A stretch of DNA of 64,000 bases, taken from assembly GCF_019753045.1 (NCBI RefSeq), contig NZ_JAIELN010000002.1, forward strand, positions 124,001-188,000. The letters run 5' to 3'. The DNA is from Hyphomicrobium sp. (GTDB lineage Bacteria > Pseudomonadota > Alphaproteobacteria > Rhizobiales > Hyphomicrobiaceae). Positions 17,415 through 26,370 of the stretch are shown here, in pieces (within the stretch, counting starts at the first letter, position 1; every line of letters begins with the position of its first letter). Position numbers and translations under genes: made by a program. The notes below the pieces were generated by a model. That model saw only the letters and a list, made by a program, of their open reading frames with translations, was not told the DNA's origin and searched no databases.

Positions 17415-18800
17415 TCAGTAACCTACCGGCCGCGGCCAGTTCATCGTGAACTGGTCGCCGCGGCGAACGTACTTGTAGCGGTGGAAATGGAACCAGAGCG
17501 AAGCGACGATGAAGAACACCATCATCGCGACGAGCTGGGTGCCATACCCGAGGAACACTGCGAAGTACGTCGTGGAGCAGATAGCCAGTAGCACAAGAGC
17601 CGGCAGCGGATGGAACGGATGCACGTATCCGCGCTTGATCGAGTCAAGCGGCCACATCCGCCGGAAGAAGATCACCTGGATCGACATGTACGTGTATTCG
17701 AGCAGACCTGACAGGATCGAGAATGTGATCACCTGATCAAGCGGCGCGAAGTACGCGAAGATCAACGCCACAGGCACGAGGAACACGATCGCCCGGAATG
17801 GCGTCCTGTTCTTCGGATGCACGGCGCCGAACCAGGTCGGCAGGTACCGGTCGCGACCCATCGAGAACCATGCTCGCGATGCGTCGTTGATGCAGCCGTT
17901 AGCCGAAGCCAGCGTCGAGAACATCGTGCCGATGAAGAGCAGCACCATCAACGGCGTCGAGTTCGTCAGCCGTGCGGCATCGAATAGCGGCGTCGTTGCT
18001 TGGCCGAGGTATTCCCACGGCATCAAGCCTGAGCAGAGGTACCACGTCATCGTTGCGGCGATGAGCAGCGTCATAATGCCGGTCATCGTTCCGAGCGGCA
18101 GAGATCGTGCCGGTGACCGGACTTCTTCGGCCGCCTGACACGTTCCTTCGATACCCAGATAGTACCAGAGACCGAAGTGCAGTGATGCCAGGACGCCGAT
18201 CCAGCCATATGGGAGTCCGTTCAGGATTTCCTTATGGTTGAGCAACTCGGTGGACCACGGCTTCACACCCATGAACAGGATGACGACGGCGATGAACGCA
18301 ATGGCGGTGAGGATCAGGTTCACCGTCAAGGTCGCGTAGACGCCCCGGTAGTTGAGCCAGGCCAAAAACACGATAGTCAAGACGATGAACGGCTTGTCGT
18401 GAGCTTCCGCGAATCCGGCCATTTGTCCCACTGTTTGGACGAGATAGCCGAGCGTGATGGCATTCGCGGCTTCAAGCATCGTGTATGCGAACACGAGGTA
18501 GAGGCCGACGTTGAACGCCATCAACGGTCCGATGATGTGTTTCGACTGCGCATATTGACCGCCAGCGGCAGCGACGGTGGACGTCACTTCCGAGTCGATC
18601 ATGGCGACGCAGGTGTAAAGAAGGCCTGCAGCCCAGCAGGCGATAAGAGCGGCGATGGCGCCGCCCTTGCCGACGGCGAAGTTCCACCCCATGTACTCGC
18701 CGACGAGCACGATACCGACGCCTAGTGCCCACACATGCGCGGGGCCCAGCACGCGGAGAAGAGAAATTTTCTCTCCGTGAACAGCAGTTGTTTGAGTCAC
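17415..18800 (-). CDS. APC-superfamily permease, ethanolamine/amino-acid permease-like
   Basis: 461 residues with about 12 membrane helices. The N-terminal helix contains GPAHVWALGVGIVLVGEY, and later VAAAGGQYAQSKHI and GIEGTCQAAEEVRSPARSLP match the conserved loops of APC transporters of the ethanolamine permease group. It starts at a GTG inside the stop of the upstream small gene (GTGA overlap at 18797-18800) behind AAGGGGGAC, so translation is coupled. It is the last gene of a four-gene operon with three small membrane proteins, an unusual setting for an APC carrier, which normally acts alone. Substrate unknown; small amines would fit a methylotroph but that is speculation. Confidence 0.88.
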   Translation of the reverse strand: MTQTTAVHGEKISLLRVLGPAHVWALGVGIVLVGEYMGWNFAVGKGGAIAALIACWAAGLLYTCVAMIDSEVTSTVAAAGGQYAQSKHIIGPLMAFNVGLYLVFAYTMLEAANAITLGYLVQTVGQMAGFAEAHDKPFIVLTIVFLAWLNYRGVYATLTVNLILTAIAFIAVVILFMGVKPWSTELLNHKEILNGLPYGWIGVLASLHFGLWYYLGIEGTCQAAEEVRSPARSLPLGTMTGIMTLLIAATMTWYLCSGLMPWEYLGQATTPLFDAARLTNSTPLMVLLFIGTMFSTLASANGCINDASRAWFSMGRDRYLPTWFGAVHPKNRTPFRAIVFLVPVALIFAYFAPLDQVITFSILSGLLEYTYMSIQVIFFRRMWPLDSIKRGYVHPFHPLPALVLLAICSTTYFAVFLGYGTQLVAMMVFFIVASLWFHFHRYKYVRRGDQFTMNWPRPVGY

Positions 18801-18982
18801 TTATGTCCCCCTTGATGTGGTGGGTCGATGACGAGCGCATCATCGGTTTCGCCTTCCTTGGAGGAAGTCAGAAGGTCTTCACTGTATGCACGATTGGTCT
18901 TGATCGTATCGAAGAGCATGTAGAGACCAAGCAAGATCGACAGGGCCCAGGCCCCGTATTCGAGGAGTTGCCAATTATCCAT
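18797..18982 (-). CDS. Single-helix small membrane protein of the permease operon
   Basis: 61 residues: one membrane helix (GAWALSILLGLYMLFDTI) and a charged cytoplasmic-type tail (EDLLTSSKEGETDDALVI, ending HQGGHK). It overlaps the start of the APC permease by four bases and follows the 131-residue gene by nine bases. Tight packing suggests a subunit or chaperone of the permease. No family recognised. Confidence 0.75.
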   Translation of the reverse strand: MDNWQLLEYGAWALSILLGLYMLFDTIKTNRAYSEDLLTSSKEGETDDALVIDPPHQGGHK

Positions 18983-18991
18983 TTAGGAGAC

Positions 18992-19387
18992 TCACTTTTT
19001 GCCGAAACGTTCTTCGATGACTTCGATGTATTCTCTCTTCGAGAACGCAAACAGCAGCATGAAATAGCCGATCACGACGATTGCAGTGATGGCGAGTTCA
19101 AGCGGGCTGAAGCTGTAATCAAATCTTGACGTGATGAGCGGAGCAGCGGTGTCCGGATGAAAGCCGAGCTTTTCCCATTGTGCAGATTGCACTGCATTCT
19201 GGCCGAGTCCGGCCCACGTCGACTTGTCGGCAACCGTAACATCGACTTTGCCGCCGCCGGCGAGCTTCAGGTAGAGAGGAGTGAAGAGAGCGGCGAACAC
19301 GAGTACGAGTAGGAAGAGACTGTCGAAAAGCTGCCCGAAAGCAGATTGTTTTGGAGGTTCGTAATGAGGCTTTTCCACGGTTCCCAC
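18992..19387 (-). CDS. Two-helix membrane protein of the permease operon
   Basis: 131 residues. One helix near residues 24-44 (LFLLVLVFAALFTPLYL) and another near 98-116 (LAITAIVVIGYFMLLFAF) flank a soluble loop of about 50 residues, probably periplasmic, with KVDVTVADKSTWAGLGQNA. The C-terminus is charged (SKREYIEVIEERFGKK). It lies between the other two small genes with gaps of 3 and 9 bases. No family recognised; a partner of the permease is the best inference. Confidence 0.75.
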   Translation of the reverse strand: MGTVEKPHYEPPKQSAFGQLFDSLFLLVLVFAALFTPLYLKLAGGGKVDVTVADKSTWAGLGQNAVQSAQWEKLGFHPDTAAPLITSRFDYSFSPLELAITAIVVIGYFMLLFAFSKREYIEVIEERFGKK

Positions 19388-19390
19388 CTA

Positions 19391-19687
19391 TCAGCTGTAA
19401 GATTTTTTCTTCGCTAGATCGATGTAGTGCAGATCTAGCCCGTAGATTTCTTCACGCTCCTCACTGAGATGCGCGACCATCGCCAAGATGGCGGCGGTAT
19501 TGAATAGAAGGACGAGCCCGCCAAAGACTGCGAGCGTCCAAACAACCTGCGGGTCGCCCAGGTAGTCTTTCACTTCAACGAAGACGAAGGCGTAGAGCGC
19601 CCACAGAACGGCAACCGCAACCAGTGACCATGCGCGGTCACCGGAGAATTTGCCGGCGATGCGAGGATCGGTATTCAACTTTTGCAT
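19391..19687 (-). CDS. Two-helix membrane protein, first gene of the permease operon
   Basis: 98 residues from the ATG at 19687, which follows a near-perfect ribosome site (AAAGGAGGG); the upstream extension to 19726 is rejected. Two helices (WSLVAVAVLWALYAFVFV and VWTLAVFGGLVLLFNTAAIL) are joined by a short loop with KDYLGDPQ; the tail HYIDLAKKKSYS is basic. It begins the operon that ends with the APC permease. No family recognised. Confidence 0.78.
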   Translation of the reverse strand: MQKLNTDPRIAGKFSGDRAWSLVAVAVLWALYAFVFVEVKDYLGDPQVVWTLAVFGGLVLLFNTAAILAMVAHLSEEREEIYGLDLHYIDLAKKKSYS

Positions 19688-20049
19688 TTTCCCTCCTTTT
19701 AGCGTTGGGGCGCTTGTCGATCGCAATTTGCCGATCGAAGCATTGATGCGATCAATGCCGGGATCGGCTCGACGTCCGCTCGCCCCTTAGAGTGGGTTAC
19801 TTGCTGCGACATTTAGTGACGCAGGGAGGCGGCTCGTCGTCAACATTTTTTCGTATGACGAAACATGAATTCGATGATGCGGTGCGCAAAATCATGCTGC
19901 ACAGCAGCATGCATAATCAATAAAATCATGCACTTAGCGCGAGTGCACCGCAAACGCGCGACGTGAGTTTAAGCAACGTGACTTTTAATTGCTGGTCAGC
20001 ATGCCTCGCATTTGAGCTTTTTTATTCAAAGCTCTGAGGCCGCGGATAT
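19688..20049. promoter_or_regulatory. Gene-free region with two inverted repeats
   Basis: No gene is supported in this 362-base gap. It should hold the promoter of the permease operon (reading left). Two palindromes stand out: GCATTGAT-gcg-ATCAATGC at 19740-19758, about 50 bases before the first gene of that operon, and CATGCTG-N5-CAGCATG at 19893-19911. AAAATCATGC occurs twice (near 19888 and 19922). The first palindrome is well placed to be an operator. Confidence 0.45.
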
Positions 20050-22020
20050 TCATCGAAGAATGCGTGCGGCTAATGCTGTCGCAACGAGATGAGGTTTGAT
20101 CTTGCCAACCGACGTGGAGGTTCGGCCGGAAAAAATGAACCTCAGAAGATGCGCTTTCGACTGTGCGGAATTCTCGAACTCGAGACCGAATCCGTGCTCC
20201 GTCTTCCGTCGGATGCAGGCGTCGATCGAAACGTCCGCAAAGCGCACGCGAACGGGACTTCCGATACGTAAGGGCGGTTCTCCGACAAGATGGATGCCGC
20301 TGACTGAAACGTCCGAAGCGTAGAATTCGTACGAAACTCCGCCGGCGCTTATCGTCACCGGCACTCGAACATCGAACCGCTCGCCGTTGCGTCGCTGCTG
20401 CTGTTCGCTGCAAACGTAGCAGCAGAGAGTGAGGACGATGATATTGTACCAGCTCCAGAACAGCGCGATGGCGCTGGATTCAGCGAGCGGCCGAGATGGA
20501 TCGATAAGAAAGGCATTGGCAATTCCGATTGCGGTCAAGGCGAGCAAAACACCGAATATTCGAAGAAGCGGCCATTGAATGAATTGCTTGCTTCGATCGC
20601 CCCCCTTGGCGGTCACTTTGAACTTCTGACCCTTCGGTCTCAGAAGTCCGGATACGACGCCCTTCAAGACTTCGGTCGAGCACAGCATTTGATAGAGATC
20701 TGACATCAGCGGAATCACGCGCCCGTCGGTCAGCCATAGGAAAATACCAATTTGCGCGGCAAGAAACGGTGCGAGATACCAGATCGCATCGATGACGTTG
20801 GCGTGAACCGCTTCGATCCCGAGTAGCAGGTAGAGCGCCGGCACGATGACGCTGAGCACGCGAAATAGATGGGTCGCCGACCAGTGCAAGAACGTCTCGC
20901 AGAGCATAATGCGATCGACGAAAGGAAGCCCGTTCCCGATTTTCAACGGACCGCTTGGGCCACGGCAGATCTGCACGAAGCCGAGGCACCAACGGGCGCG
21001 CTGACCGGTGTACTCCGCAAGCCCTTCTGGCGCGAGACCGAGCGAAAGCACTTCGTTCAAATAGACCGTGCCGAAACCTTTCTCACGCAGGCGCAGCGAC
21101 ACGAGATAATCTTCGGTCACGGAATCGGTCGGGAAACCGCCAATGCTTTGCAGCGCGTCGAACCTGATGATCGATGACGTTCCGCAGCAGAATGCGGCAC
21201 CCCAGGCGTCCTTCGACGCCATGACGATATCGAAGAAGAAGCGTTGCTCGTCCGGCCACACGCGGGTCAATGCCAGATTGCTTTGGATGGGATCTGGATT
21301 GAAGAAGTGCTGCGGCGTCTGCACGACACCCACGGTGGAGTCGAGCGCGAGAGACAGCCCCCGTGTAAGAAATTCGGGGAGCGGCACGAAATCGGCATCA
21401 AGGATCGAGATGAAATCCGGTTTCTCGTCGAGCGCGGCAAGCTTCTTCAATGCCGCGTTGATGTTGCCGGCCTTCGCGTGCGCGTTGTCGTTCCGCGTCA
21501 GATAACCGACGTTATGGCGCTCACAAAGCGCCTGTAGCCACGGCCTGCGCCCGTCGTCGCAAACCCACACCCGGAAGTTCGGATAGTTGATCGCCAGCGT
21601 TCCGATGATCGTGCGCTCGAGAATGTTCTCGTCTTCGTTATAGGTGCAGATGAGAACGTCGACTTTCGGCAGCTTCGGCAGGGCGAGCAACTTCGGAACG
21701 TTCCGGTTGGCTTCTGCGGTGCGGTTGCGCGTGCGTGTCAGGAAGATCTGCGATGCCGTGGCGCCGACCATGGTGATGGCTTCGACGGCCGTGAAGAGGA
21801 AGCCGACCATGAAGTCGACCGGATTGCTCACGGAAGGGATGGTGTTGAACATCCGCCACGTCATGTACCGCCAGCCGAGGCCGACGCAGATGACGATGGC
21901 GACAGTTCTGACTACCGTATTGTTTCGGTTGACCCACGGAAGTATCGCCGCCGCAAGCAAGCCGATGATCAATGCCGGCATCAACGCATCGAGATAGCTC
22001 ATTCCTGAAGCGGACGTCAT
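20050..22020 (-). CDS. Processive polysaccharide synthase with PilZ domain (BcsA/BgsA-like)
   Basis: 656 residues. After N-terminal helices comes a GT2 domain with the processive-synthase signature: DDG (155-157), DAD (208-210), TED (302-304) and QRARW (340-344). Helices follow, then a C-terminal PilZ domain with both c-di-GMP motifs intact: RxxxR (Arg544, Arg548) and DxSxxG (Asp570, Ser572, Gly575). The catalytic part resembles cellulose synthase. The partner gene is HlyD-like and there is no bcsB, bcsZ or bcsC, which instead recalls the rhizobial mixed-linkage beta-glucan BgsB-BgsA pair or alginate Alg8/Alg44. The product is probably a c-di-GMP-activated linear glycan; which one is unresolved. 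It follows its partner by 12 bases. Confidence 0.85.
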   Translation of the reverse strand: MTSASGMSYLDALMPALIIGLLAAAILPWVNRNNTVVRTVAIVICVGLGWRYMTWRMFNTIPSVSNPVDFMVGFLFTAVEAITMVGATASQIFLTRTRNRTAEANRNVPKLLALPKLPKVDVLICTYNEDENILERTIIGTLAINYPNFRVWVCDDGRRPWLQALCERHNVGYLTRNDNAHAKAGNINAALKKLAALDEKPDFISILDADFVPLPEFLTRGLSLALDSTVGVVQTPQHFFNPDPIQSNLALTRVWPDEQRFFFDIVMASKDAWGAAFCCGTSSIIRFDALQSIGGFPTDSVTEDYLVSLRLREKGFGTVYLNEVLSLGLAPEGLAEYTGQRARWCLGFVQICRGPSGPLKIGNGLPFVDRIMLCETFLHWSATHLFRVLSVIVPALYLLLGIEAVHANVIDAIWYLAPFLAAQIGIFLWLTDGRVIPLMSDLYQMLCSTEVLKGVVSGLLRPKGQKFKVTAKGGDRSKQFIQWPLLRIFGVLLALTAIGIANAFLIDPSRPLAESSAIALFWSWYNIIVLTLCCYVCSEQQQRRNGERFDVRVPVTISAGGVSYEFYASDVSVSGIHLVGEPPLRIGSPVRVRFADVSIDACIRRKTEHGFGLEFENSAQSKAHLLRFIFSGRTSTSVGKIKPHLVATALAARILR

Positions 22021-22032
22021 GCCGGCGCCCGC

Positions 22033-23499
22033 TCAATGCATGCCGGAGAAGGCAGCCGCGCTGGCGGTGTCGAATTGCACGAGCCCCGACCGCCCGATGC
22101 GGCAGTCGGCGTGCTTCAGGAGATCCGGGAAGCGCAAGGTGACGTGATAGGGTTCGCGACTGAGCGCATTTTGCTGGATCGCGCTGTTGGATGCGACGGC
22201 TGCGAGACCGTTCAAGCTGACGAGCGTGCCCGTCAGCTCTTCTCCCCCGTCTCGCGGTTTGAATGTCGCCGTCTGTCCGACAGCCAGTCTTTGATAGGCG
22301 GTTTCGCTGACGCTCGCCGTCACCAGCGCGCTTCCGCAATCGAGAAGCTTCACGAGATCCTGACCGGCATTGACGTGTTCGCCCGGCGCAGTCAGCATTT
22401 CCCACACGCGCCCGTTTACGGTTGAGCGGATCTCGACTTTCGCAAGTTCGTCGCGGCGCCCTTGTTCCTTGACGAGTTCCGCGTCGAGGCTTTCGAGCTC
22501 GGCCCTGGTGCCGACGAGACGCGCCTGCACGTCGGACAGCTCGAGCGAAACTTCCATCTTCCGCTGTGCGGATTGAGGCGTATCGTTATAGCTGTCGCCG
22601 ACGTACGTTCCCTTCTTCGCGGCTTCGAGTTCGACGAGCATGCCCTTGAGGCGCTCGGCGTGTCCTTTGACCGTCTGCTCCGCGACACGGGCGTCGCCGG
22701 CGGCCTTATCGAGAAATGCCTGGCTCACGGCGTCTGTCTTGCGCAAGGTTTCGGCTCTCTTCAGCGCATCCGACGCAACGGAATGCTGCGCCTCTGCGGC
22801 CGCCATATCCGTGTCCGCCTGGCGTAACCGTTGCTCGAGCTGTTCGATGCGCCCGATGCGAAAGCGCTCCTGCTGCAGCGAGAGTTCATTGAGGCTGGCA
22901 AGGAGAAGCTGCTTCTTTCCTTCGAGCGCGCCGATCGTCGTTCTGAGTTGGTTGCGATCTCTCATCAGGTTCGCAAGGTGCGAGGAGTCGGCCCGCGGAT
23001 TGCGGACGACGAGAATGTTTTGATCGACACGGAACATGCTGCCGACATCGGTGTCGGCGTCCGCCATGCTGACCTCGCCCTCGATCGGGGCCCTGAGCGT
23101 TATCACCCGTGCATTGACGACCGCTTCGGTGCTTGTCGTTGCGAGTAAGCGCTGAACTGGCAGCCAGCCAAGTCCCAACGCGAGAGCGATCGCCACGAGA
23201 GATTTGATGATTGTCGCGGGCCGGAAATTGGCTGGCAACGAAACGGTTCTGGCGGCCTTCGCGGGCTTCTCGGCGGGTTCGGCAACCGGCGTGACGCTGG
23301 GTTCCGGATGTTCGCTCGGGCTGCCGTTCCGCCAGTTTTTTGCGACGGATTCGAGATAGGCGATTTGGACGTCCGTCGTGAACTCGCTCTCCCGCGCCGC
23401 TTCGAGTTCAGCAACGTCCGGCGACTCGGGCAACGCTGACACGAGCAGCCTTGGAGACCGGGAGCTAACTGCTTTGCCAGGGAAGGGATTCGACGACAT
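22033..23499 (-). CDS. HlyD/membrane-fusion partner of the polysaccharide synthase
   Basis: 488 residues. A cytoplasmic N-terminus of about 110 residues, one helix (SLVAIALALGLGWLPVQ) and a periplasmic adaptor part follow. That part has a lipoyl-like half (APIEGEVSMADADTDVGSMF), a long coiled-coil hairpin rich in Glu, Arg, Leu and Ala, and the second half near VNGRVWEMLTAPGEHVNAGQ. It is the first gene of the pair with the PilZ synthase. Its role is inferred to be export of the nascent glycan across the periplasm, like BgsB or the adaptor part of Alg44. It diverges from the iron-receptor region. Confidence 0.85.
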   Translation of the reverse strand: MSSNPFPGKAVSSRSPRLLVSALPESPDVAELEAARESEFTTDVQIAYLESVAKNWRNGSPSEHPEPSVTPVAEPAEKPAKAARTVSLPANFRPATIIKSLVAIALALGLGWLPVQRLLATTSTEAVVNARVITLRAPIEGEVSMADADTDVGSMFRVDQNILVVRNPRADSSHLANLMRDRNQLRTTIGALEGKKQLLLASLNELSLQQERFRIGRIEQLEQRLRQADTDMAAAEAQHSVASDALKRAETLRKTDAVSQAFLDKAAGDARVAEQTVKGHAERLKGMLVELEAAKKGTYVGDSYNDTPQSAQRKMEVSLELSDVQARLVGTRAELESLDAELVKEQGRRDELAKVEIRSTVNGRVWEMLTAPGEHVNAGQDLVKLLDCGSALVTASVSETAYQRLAVGQTATFKPRDGGEELTGTLVSLNGLAAVASNSAIQQNALSREPYHVTLRFPDLLKHADCRIGRSGLVQFDTASAAAFSGMH

Positions 23500-23651
23500 G
23501 GGCCACGCGATCCATTTGGATGATGCACCGCATACGGTAAATGCAAATGGATAACGTTATGCTGAGGATTTGATTTAATTACTTCTTACGGACGACCGAA
23601 AGAGAGACGTTCAGATCCTTGCAAAGCGTAGATGCACGCGCACCGCGCCAT

Positions 23652-23858
23652 CTATCTCTCCCGACCGAAGGCCATCAGGACTAGCCGATCTACAACCGTC
23701 TCCACCGGCTTCTGAGTCGGCAGGAGCGCCACCAAGCCGGTTTCGCGGGATACCAGAAAGTCGAAATTTCCTATAGAAACCGGCGTTTTCGTCATTTGTT
23801 GACTAACGTCGTACACTTTAATAATGTGCATCATCCCGGTCTGAGGCCGGGTCTTCAT
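23652..23858 (-). CDS. Small hypothetical protein upstream of the TonB receptor
   Basis: 68 residues from the ATG at 23858, which follows a good ribosome site (GGGAGG with six-base spacing). It has no signal peptide. The sequence is IIKVYDVSQQMTKTPVSIG, then FDFLVSRETGLVALLPTQ, then a helix VVDRLVLMAFGRER. It is divergent from the TonB-dependent receptor, a place where small haem-uptake proteins such as HemP/HmuP often occur, but the sequence does not clearly match them. Function unknown. Confidence 0.5.
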   Translation of the reverse strand: MKTRPQTGMMHIIKVYDVSQQMTKTPVSIGNFDFLVSRETGLVALLPTQKPVETVVDRLVLMAFGRER

Positions 23859-23967
23859 TGTGTGCGCCTCCCGGGGGGAGGTTCCGCAAGGGGAGGAGGC
23901 AAGCCCGCCTTGAGCGCAAACAGCGCCCAGCCAGCCAGCCCGTAACAATTGGGAAACATGGGGGACT

Positions 23968-26274
23968 ATGGCGATGGCTGTGCGTGGGTTTGATGTAATC
24001 AGTTCGAGATCAATACGTGTCGGGGCGTCCGGGCCGTCTCACGCGCGCGGATCATTCGGTAAAGCCGCTCTCGCGCTCACGGCATCGGCCGCAGCGCTGA
24101 CGCTGGCTGGCACGGCATTCGCGCAGGAAACGCAGTTGCCGGGCATCAATGTCCAGGGCGCTCAAGCGAAGAAAGCCAGCGCGCCGAAAAGCAAGCCAAA
24201 GCCGAAGCCCGTTCAGGCTGCTCAGTCGGAGTCTGTTGCTCCGCCGCCGGCCGCCAGCGAGGGCGCAGGCGTCGCGCCGTCAGACGTTCCCTACAATACG
24301 CCAGCTGGAATCAGCGTCGTAACGTCAAGCGACCTGAACACATACGGCGGAACGGATCTCAATAACGCACTCCGCTCCCAGCCGGGCACGTTCACGCGAA
24401 TGAACCCGCAGAATGCCGGTATGGCTGTCAACATTCGCGGCTTCGAAGGATCCGGCCGCGTGAATACGTTGATTGACGGCGTGCAGCAGAACTTCGGATT
24501 CACCGGCCACGAAGCACAGGGCTTCACTTATATCGATCCGGGTCTTGTCGCGGGCATGGACATCGCGCGCGGCGCCGTGACGACCGCTGGTGGAACCGGC
24601 GCGCTTGCAGGCGTTGCAAATCTCCGGACGCTCGACGTCCAAGACATCCTCCGGCCGGGCCAGAATGTCGGCGGCTTTGTAACGACCACCTGGGGAAGCA
24701 ATAATGTCGGCTTCTCCGAAACGGCTGCAGCCGCAGCACAAACGCGCGGCATCGGCATTGCTGCTGCCATCAGCCATCGCGACCCAGGCAACTACAAAAA
24801 TGGCGACGGAGTAGTAATTCCGGAAACAGGCCAGGACCTCACGTCAGGCCTGTTCAAAGTGAACCTGCGGCCCACCGATGATCAGACGTTGCGTTTCGGC
24901 GGCGTGATCTACGACAACGACTTCTTCGCCAACTCGTATAATCAGAATGTTCGCCAGCAAACCTACACGGCCAAGTACGCGTACAATCCGAAAGGCAACG
25001 ACCTGATCGATTTCAGGCTCAACGGTTACTACAACGACGTTGCGATGAAGTACGGGGCGGATGCCACGCCGACCGTCGGAACCCCGCCGAAGGGGACTGC
25101 CTGGGGCCGCGTTATCGAAGATACGGGTCTTGGCATGGATATCTCGAATATCTCGCGCTTCTATCTTGGCGGCATTCGCGTGAAGTCGGAGTACGGCTAC
25201 GAATTCTTCGGCGATAACGTCGAAGCCTACAATCGCTTTCAGCCTGCGGCGGCTGGCGGCGTCAATCCGTCGGGCTACAAATCAAAGAGCGCCGTATTCT
25301 CCGAAACGACCTTCTCGAAGGGCATCTTCGATCTGATCGTCGGTCTGAAGTACGATATGTACGGTATCAATGGCAGCGGCACTGCACCCGCGGTCCCATT
25401 GCCCCCCGGCGTCGATCCTGGCCCCTACAAAGTGGATAAAGACGGCGGAGCCTTCGACCCGAAGGTGACGCTCGCTGCGCAGGTCACCGATTGGCTGCAG
25501 CCTTACATCACCTATTCCGAGACCATGCGCTCGCCGACCGCTGCGGAGCTGTTCATCGGCGGCAACCATCCGGGCGGCGGCGGAAGAATTTCGTTCGTGC
25601 CCAATCCGTTTCTTGGTCCGGAAAGCCAGCGGGGCATCGAAGTCGGCGCCAACATCAAGCAGGACGGAATTTTCACGCCCACCGACGCCTTCCGCATGAA
25701 GGTCGATTATTATCAGATGGACGTCGAAGACTACGTCGCCGCATGCGCCACGACGGGCGGCCAGATGTACTTCTGCAATACGCCCGGCAATTCGACTGTT
25801 CAGGGTGTCGAACTGCAGGGAACATACGATGCCGGCTATGTCTTCGCGGGTCTCAGCTATACCTACACACATACCGATCTGCCGGCACAAACGGATGGCC
25901 TCGGCGCTCATAGCTACCTTCCCGAGCACACGGTTGTCGCTTCAGGCGGCGTGCGCCTGCTCGACCAAAGGGTGACTCTTGGTGGCCGGATCTCTTACTT
26001 CTCCGAAAGCGACGTCGGCACGCAAAATGTCGGAGGCTTTTACGCCAGCCAATTCATGCCTGGGTACACGCTCGTAGATTTCTTCTCGAGCTACAAAGTC
26101 ACCGAGACGTTGGAGGTTGGGTTCAACATCAACAACGTCTTCGACAAAGAATACACAGGCGCGCTGAGCACGCCATTCTTCGATGGCCCGAACTGCTACG
26201 GCTCGAATCTTCCGGGCTGCAACGCTTCAGGAATGGGCCGCACCTTCTTCCTGACGGCCAAGGCGCAGTTCTGA
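23968..26274 (+). CDS. TonB-dependent receptor, haem/haemoglobin-type
   Basis: 768 residues; a second ATG at 23974 is an equally good start. A long signal peptide ends at AFAQE. It is followed by a Lys/Pro/Ala-rich linker, the plug domain (TPAGISVVTSSDL, NIRGFEGSGRVNTLIDGVQQN) and a 22-strand-type barrel ending in the aromatic residue Phe (FFLTAKAQF). The segment SETMRSPTAAELF with NPFLGPESQRGIEVG corresponds to the FRAP-NPNL region of haem/haemoglobin/transferrin receptors. Ligand assignment to haem is inference. A tonB-type gene follows 97 bases downstream of the stop. Confidence 0.88.
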   Translation: MAMAVRGFDVISSRSIRVGASGPSHARGSFGKAALALTASAAALTLAGTAFAQETQLPGINVQGAQAKKASAPKSKPKPKPVQAAQSESVAPPPAASEGAGVAPSDVPYNTPAGISVVTSSDLNTYGGTDLNNALRSQPGTFTRMNPQNAGMAVNIRGFEGSGRVNTLIDGVQQNFGFTGHEAQGFTYIDPGLVAGMDIARGAVTTAGGTGALAGVANLRTLDVQDILRPGQNVGGFVTTTWGSNNVGFSETAAAAAQTRGIGIAAAISHRDPGNYKNGDGVVIPETGQDLTSGLFKVNLRPTDDQTLRFGGVIYDNDFFANSYNQNVRQQTYTAKYAYNPKGNDLIDFRLNGYYNDVAMKYGADATPTVGTPPKGTAWGRVIEDTGLGMDISNISRFYLGGIRVKSEYGYEFFGDNVEAYNRFQPAAAGGVNPSGYKSKSAVFSETTFSKGIFDLIVGLKYDMYGINGSGTAPAVPLPPGVDPGPYKVDKDGGAFDPKVTLAAQVTDWLQPYITYSETMRSPTAAELFIGGNHPGGGGRISFVPNPFLGPESQRGIEVGANIKQDGIFTPTDAFRMKVDYYQMDVEDYVAACATTGGQMYFCNTPGNSTVQGVELQGTYDAGYVFAGLSYTYTHTDLPAQTDGLGAHSYLPEHTVVASGGVRLLDQRVTLGGRISYFSESDVGTQNVGGFYASQFMPGYTLVDFFSSYKVTETLEVGFNINNVFDKEYTGALSTPFFDGPNCYGSNLPGCNASGMGRTFFLTAKAQF

Positions 26275-26370
26275 TCGGTCGTTGAACGACATCGAGAAAC
26301 TACTCACCGGCGGGGTTCTGCTCTGCCGGTGTTTCGCACAAAGCAGGGTTCACCAGGGAGACGAGCGAAA

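Noticed and set aside
26305-26331. CACCGGC/GCCGGTG hairpin between the TonB receptor and tonB
   Set aside because: The 13-base loop and only three following T residues make it a weak terminator; it may attenuate but is not convincing.
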